NCBI GenBank assembly: GCA_002379985.1
Contig: DFVG01000003.1
Location: forward strand, 39,856 to 103,855
Source of the DNA: Flavobacteriaceae bacterium UBA4166
GTDB lineage: Bacteria; Bacteroidota; Bacteroidia; Flavobacteriales; Flavobacteriaceae
Reading direction: 5' to 3'
Length of the DNA: 64,000 bases
Part shown: piece after piece, positions 62,460 through 64,000 of the stretch
How the letters are laid out: every line of letters begins with the position of its first letter
Position numbering within the stretch: position 1 is the first letter of the stretch
Notes under the pieces: model-generated
Told to the model about the DNA's origin: nothing
The model's database searches: none
Seen by the model: the letters and a program-made list of their open reading frames with translations, nothing else
Position numbers and translations under genes: made by a program

Positions 62460-62915
62460 ATGAATACACTAAAAGAAGGAGATACGGTCCCAAATTTCAC
62501 GAGTGTCGACCAGGACGGAAATAGCGTTCAATTATCTGATTACAAAGGAAAAAAGTTAATTGTATTCTTTTACCCTAAAGCCAATACCCCCGGTTGCACA
62601 GCGGAAGCCTGTAACCTACGTGATCACTATAAAGAATTGCAGGATGAGGGTTATGAACTGTTGGGAGTAAGTGCCGATAGCCAACGAAAGCAAAGCAATT
62701 TTAAAAAGAAATACGATTTTCCATTTCCGTTACTGGCCGATGAAGACAAAGAAGTGATCAATGCCTTTGGCGTTTGGGGTCGTAAGAAATTTATGGGCCG
62801 TGAATACGATGGAATTCATCGTAAAACCTTTGTAGTGAATGGAGAAGGGGTGGTTACTCGCGTTATCGATAAAGTTAAAACCAAGGACCACGCAGCACAG
62901 TTATTAGATGCCTAA
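62460..62915 (+). CDS. bcp: Thioredoxin-dependent peroxiredoxin (BCP/PrxQ type)
   Basis: 151 residues. Reduces hydrogen peroxide and organic hydroperoxides with thioredoxin. The peroxidatic Cys is in NTPGCTAEACNLRD, with the second Cys five residues on as usual for BCP. The family start GDTVPNFTSVDQDGN and C-terminal GREYDGIHRKTF region are present. Its ATG is 29 nt from the nth start, so the two divergent genes (oxidised-base repair and peroxide removal) share a short control region. Confidence 0.94.
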   Translation: MNTLKEGDTVPNFTSVDQDGNSVQLSDYKGKKLIVFFYPKANTPGCTAEACNLRDHYKELQDEGYELLGVSADSQRKQSNFKKKYDFPFPLLADEDKEVINAFGVWGRKKFMGREYDGIHRKTFVVNGEGVVTRVIDKVKTKDHAAQLLDA

Positions 62916-62918
62916 TAT

Positions 62919-64000
62919 TTATTTTGCAGCGCCTTGCGTTTCTTTCTGTGGTTTCGATTTGTAGCTGAATAGCTTTTTCTCTTTGATAATATCGGAAACT
63001 CCGCTAGGTAGCATTTCTTCCCAATTGTCACGATCTTCCTCGATCATGGCAAGTACTTCTCGTGAGAATATGTTCAGGATATCCGGATTGAAATCCTTAA
63101 TGTCAATCACTTTACCATTATACTTAAAGAATTTGTAAAGTTCTTTCATGCGAGGATGTACTTTCAAGTTCTCGCTGTTGGTATATTCTCCGGTTTCCGG
63201 ATCTCGCATCGGGTAGAGATATACTTTGAGGTCTTTAAAGAATAATTTTCCGAAGGCCTCCAAAATACCTCCACTTAAGTGACGATAGTATTTTTCATCA
63301 AAAATATCTACTAAATTATTGACCCCCATGGTGAGTCCGAGACGCATTTTAGTATAGCGTGAAAAATATTCTACCAATTTATAATACTCTTGGAAATTCG
63401 AGATCATTACGGTATGCCCTAAAGAGCAGAGCAGTTTGGCTCGATCCATAAAATCTTGCTCATTGATCTCTCCTTCGGCACGTAGGTTGGATAAGGTAAT
63501 TTCGAAGATAACTTCTGTACGGTCTTTCTCAACGCGATTCTCTTCGAGGAACATCTCATAGGAGCGTTCATACATATCGATATTTACCTTAGTTACCGGT
63601 CGGAAACTTCCGCGTAGCGCCAAAATATTCTTCTTGTATAAAATACGGGCAGGCAGAATGTTATTTCCGTCAGGACCAAAAATTACAGCGTCTGTCATGC
63701 CATTTTTGATAAGCTGTAAACTCATCAAGCGGTTGTCGACTTCCTTAAATTTCGGTCCGGAAAAATTGATGGTATCGATCTCAATTTTGTCCTTATCGAT
63801 GTGATCGTAAAGGTATCGAAGCAGTTTTTTAGGTTGGTCGTACTTATAATACGCACCATAAATCAAATTAACACCTAAAATTCCTAAGGTGTTCTGCTGC
63901 AACACAGCTTCATTTTCTTTGAATCGAATGTGAAGACTAATTTCATTATAATCTTCATCTGGTCGCACTTGGTATCTAATTCCTACCCAACCGTGACCTT
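62919..64000 (-). CDS. Unknown conserved protein, 5' part outside the window
   Basis: The minus-strand frame is open from 62919 to the right edge (at least 360 codons). A GTG at 63968 could look like a start, but the same frame continues upstream as GHGWVGIRYQV before it, so the gene begins outside the window. The sequence is soluble and has TLGILGVNLIYGAYYKYDQP, FSGPKFKEVDNRLMSLQLIK, a long middle with RAKLLCSLGHTVMISNFQEY, and an end rich in Lys. I do not recognise a catalytic motif. The 3' end is 3 nt past the peroxiredoxin stop (convergent). Confidence 0.75.
   Translation of the reverse strand, partial: GHGWVGIRYQVRPDEDYNEISLHIRFKENEAVLQQNTLGILGVNLIYGAYYKYDQPKKLLRYLYDHIDKDKIEIDTINFSGPKFKEVDNRLMSLQLIKNGMTDAVIFGPDGNNILPARILYKKNILALRGSFRPVTKVNIDMYERSYEMFLEENRVEKDRTEVIFEITLSNLRAEGEINEQDFMDRAKLLCSLGHTVMISNFQEYYKLVEYFSRYTKMRLGLTMGVNNLVDIFDEKYYRHLSGGILEAFGKLFFKDLKVYLYPMRDPETGEYTNSENLKVHPRMKELYKFFKYNGKVIDIKDFNPDILNIFSREVLAMIEEDRDNWEEMLPSGVSDIIKEKKLFSYKSKPQKETQGAAK

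Noticed and set aside
62919..63968. Complete gene starting at GTG 63968
   Set aside because: The frame stays open upstream to the window edge with protein-like sequence, so the GTG is internal and the gene is cut by the window.
1..64000. CRISPR array, tRNA or rRNA genes, transposases
   Set aside because: Searched by eye on both strands; no regular repeat-spacer array, no tRNA T-loop with cloverleaf arms, no rRNA-like or transposase sequence found.

Overview
The window is about 64 kb of the chromosome of a member of the Flavobacteriaceae (Bacteroidota), probably a gliding or surface-associated aquatic species. The grounds are: secreted proteins with type IX secretion (T9SS) C-terminal signals, a TonB-dependent receptor of the flavobacterial beta-barrel type, families largely confined to Bacteroidota (DUF4290, DUF4834, DUF2911, DUF5117-type metalloprotease), few Shine-Dalgarno sequences, and promoters of the Bacteroidota form TAnnTTTG. 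Most of the window is gene-dense core genome. I see no tRNA, rRNA, CRISPR array or transposase.

Layout. 1-5.5 kb: fmt (cut by the window start), recQ and a small P-loop ATPase on the minus strand; DUF493, DUF4290 and murA on the plus strand. 5.5-9.9 kb (minus): a coiled-coil membrane protein, a small Fe-S protein, a photolyase-SDR-SRPBCC cluster and an aquaporin. 10-12.3 kb: DUF2911 protein, AraC regulator and a small secreted protein. 12.3-20.5 kb: a long minus-strand run (DUF2520-type Rossmann protein, KdsC-like phosphatase, UbiA-type prenyltransferase, Maf, a lipoprotein, PIG-L deacetylase, an unannotated 38-residue membrane protein and a sodium:solute symporter), several members joined by TAATG or TGATG overlaps. 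20.6-32.2 kb: a fused ResB-CcsA cytochrome c biogenesis protein, a 7TM protein ending in a helix-turn-helix, fumC, a TonB receptor, ArsC-like protein, HAD phosphatase and prfB with its programmed frameshift. 32.3-42 kb: metalloprotease, threonine aldolase, YegP-like and YbaB proteins, prolyl oligopeptidase, then a cysteine-synthase-like gene followed by an alpha-oxoamine synthase, a pair that could make sulfonolipids.

42-48.4 kb is different. It is AT-rich, holds four secreted proteins of little or no known function and a TPR histidine kinase/LytTR regulator pair, and is bounded by a 24-bp direct repeat that is the 3' end of the neighbouring acetyltransferase gene. It looks like an inserted accessory block. 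48.4-54.7 kb returns to core genes (acetyltransferase, outer-membrane protein, DUF4834, YfhO, glycosyltransferase). 54.7-57.8 kb holds two paralogous secreted proteins, each preceded by a sigma-54-like promoter exactly 68 nt from the start codon, and a T9SS protein. 57.8-64 kb: uvrA, an ECF sigma factor with a 50-residue downstream gene, an endonuclease III without Fe-S cysteines, a peroxiredoxin and a truncated unknown gene.

The most interesting leads are the sigma-54-like paralog pair, the repeat-bounded 6.3-kb block, the putative sulfonolipid pair, and a strong excess of the heptamer TTCCGAA/TTCGGAA through the backbone. Many start codons differ from the longest open frame; the starts given here were chosen from signal peptides, overlaps, promoter positions and family starts.
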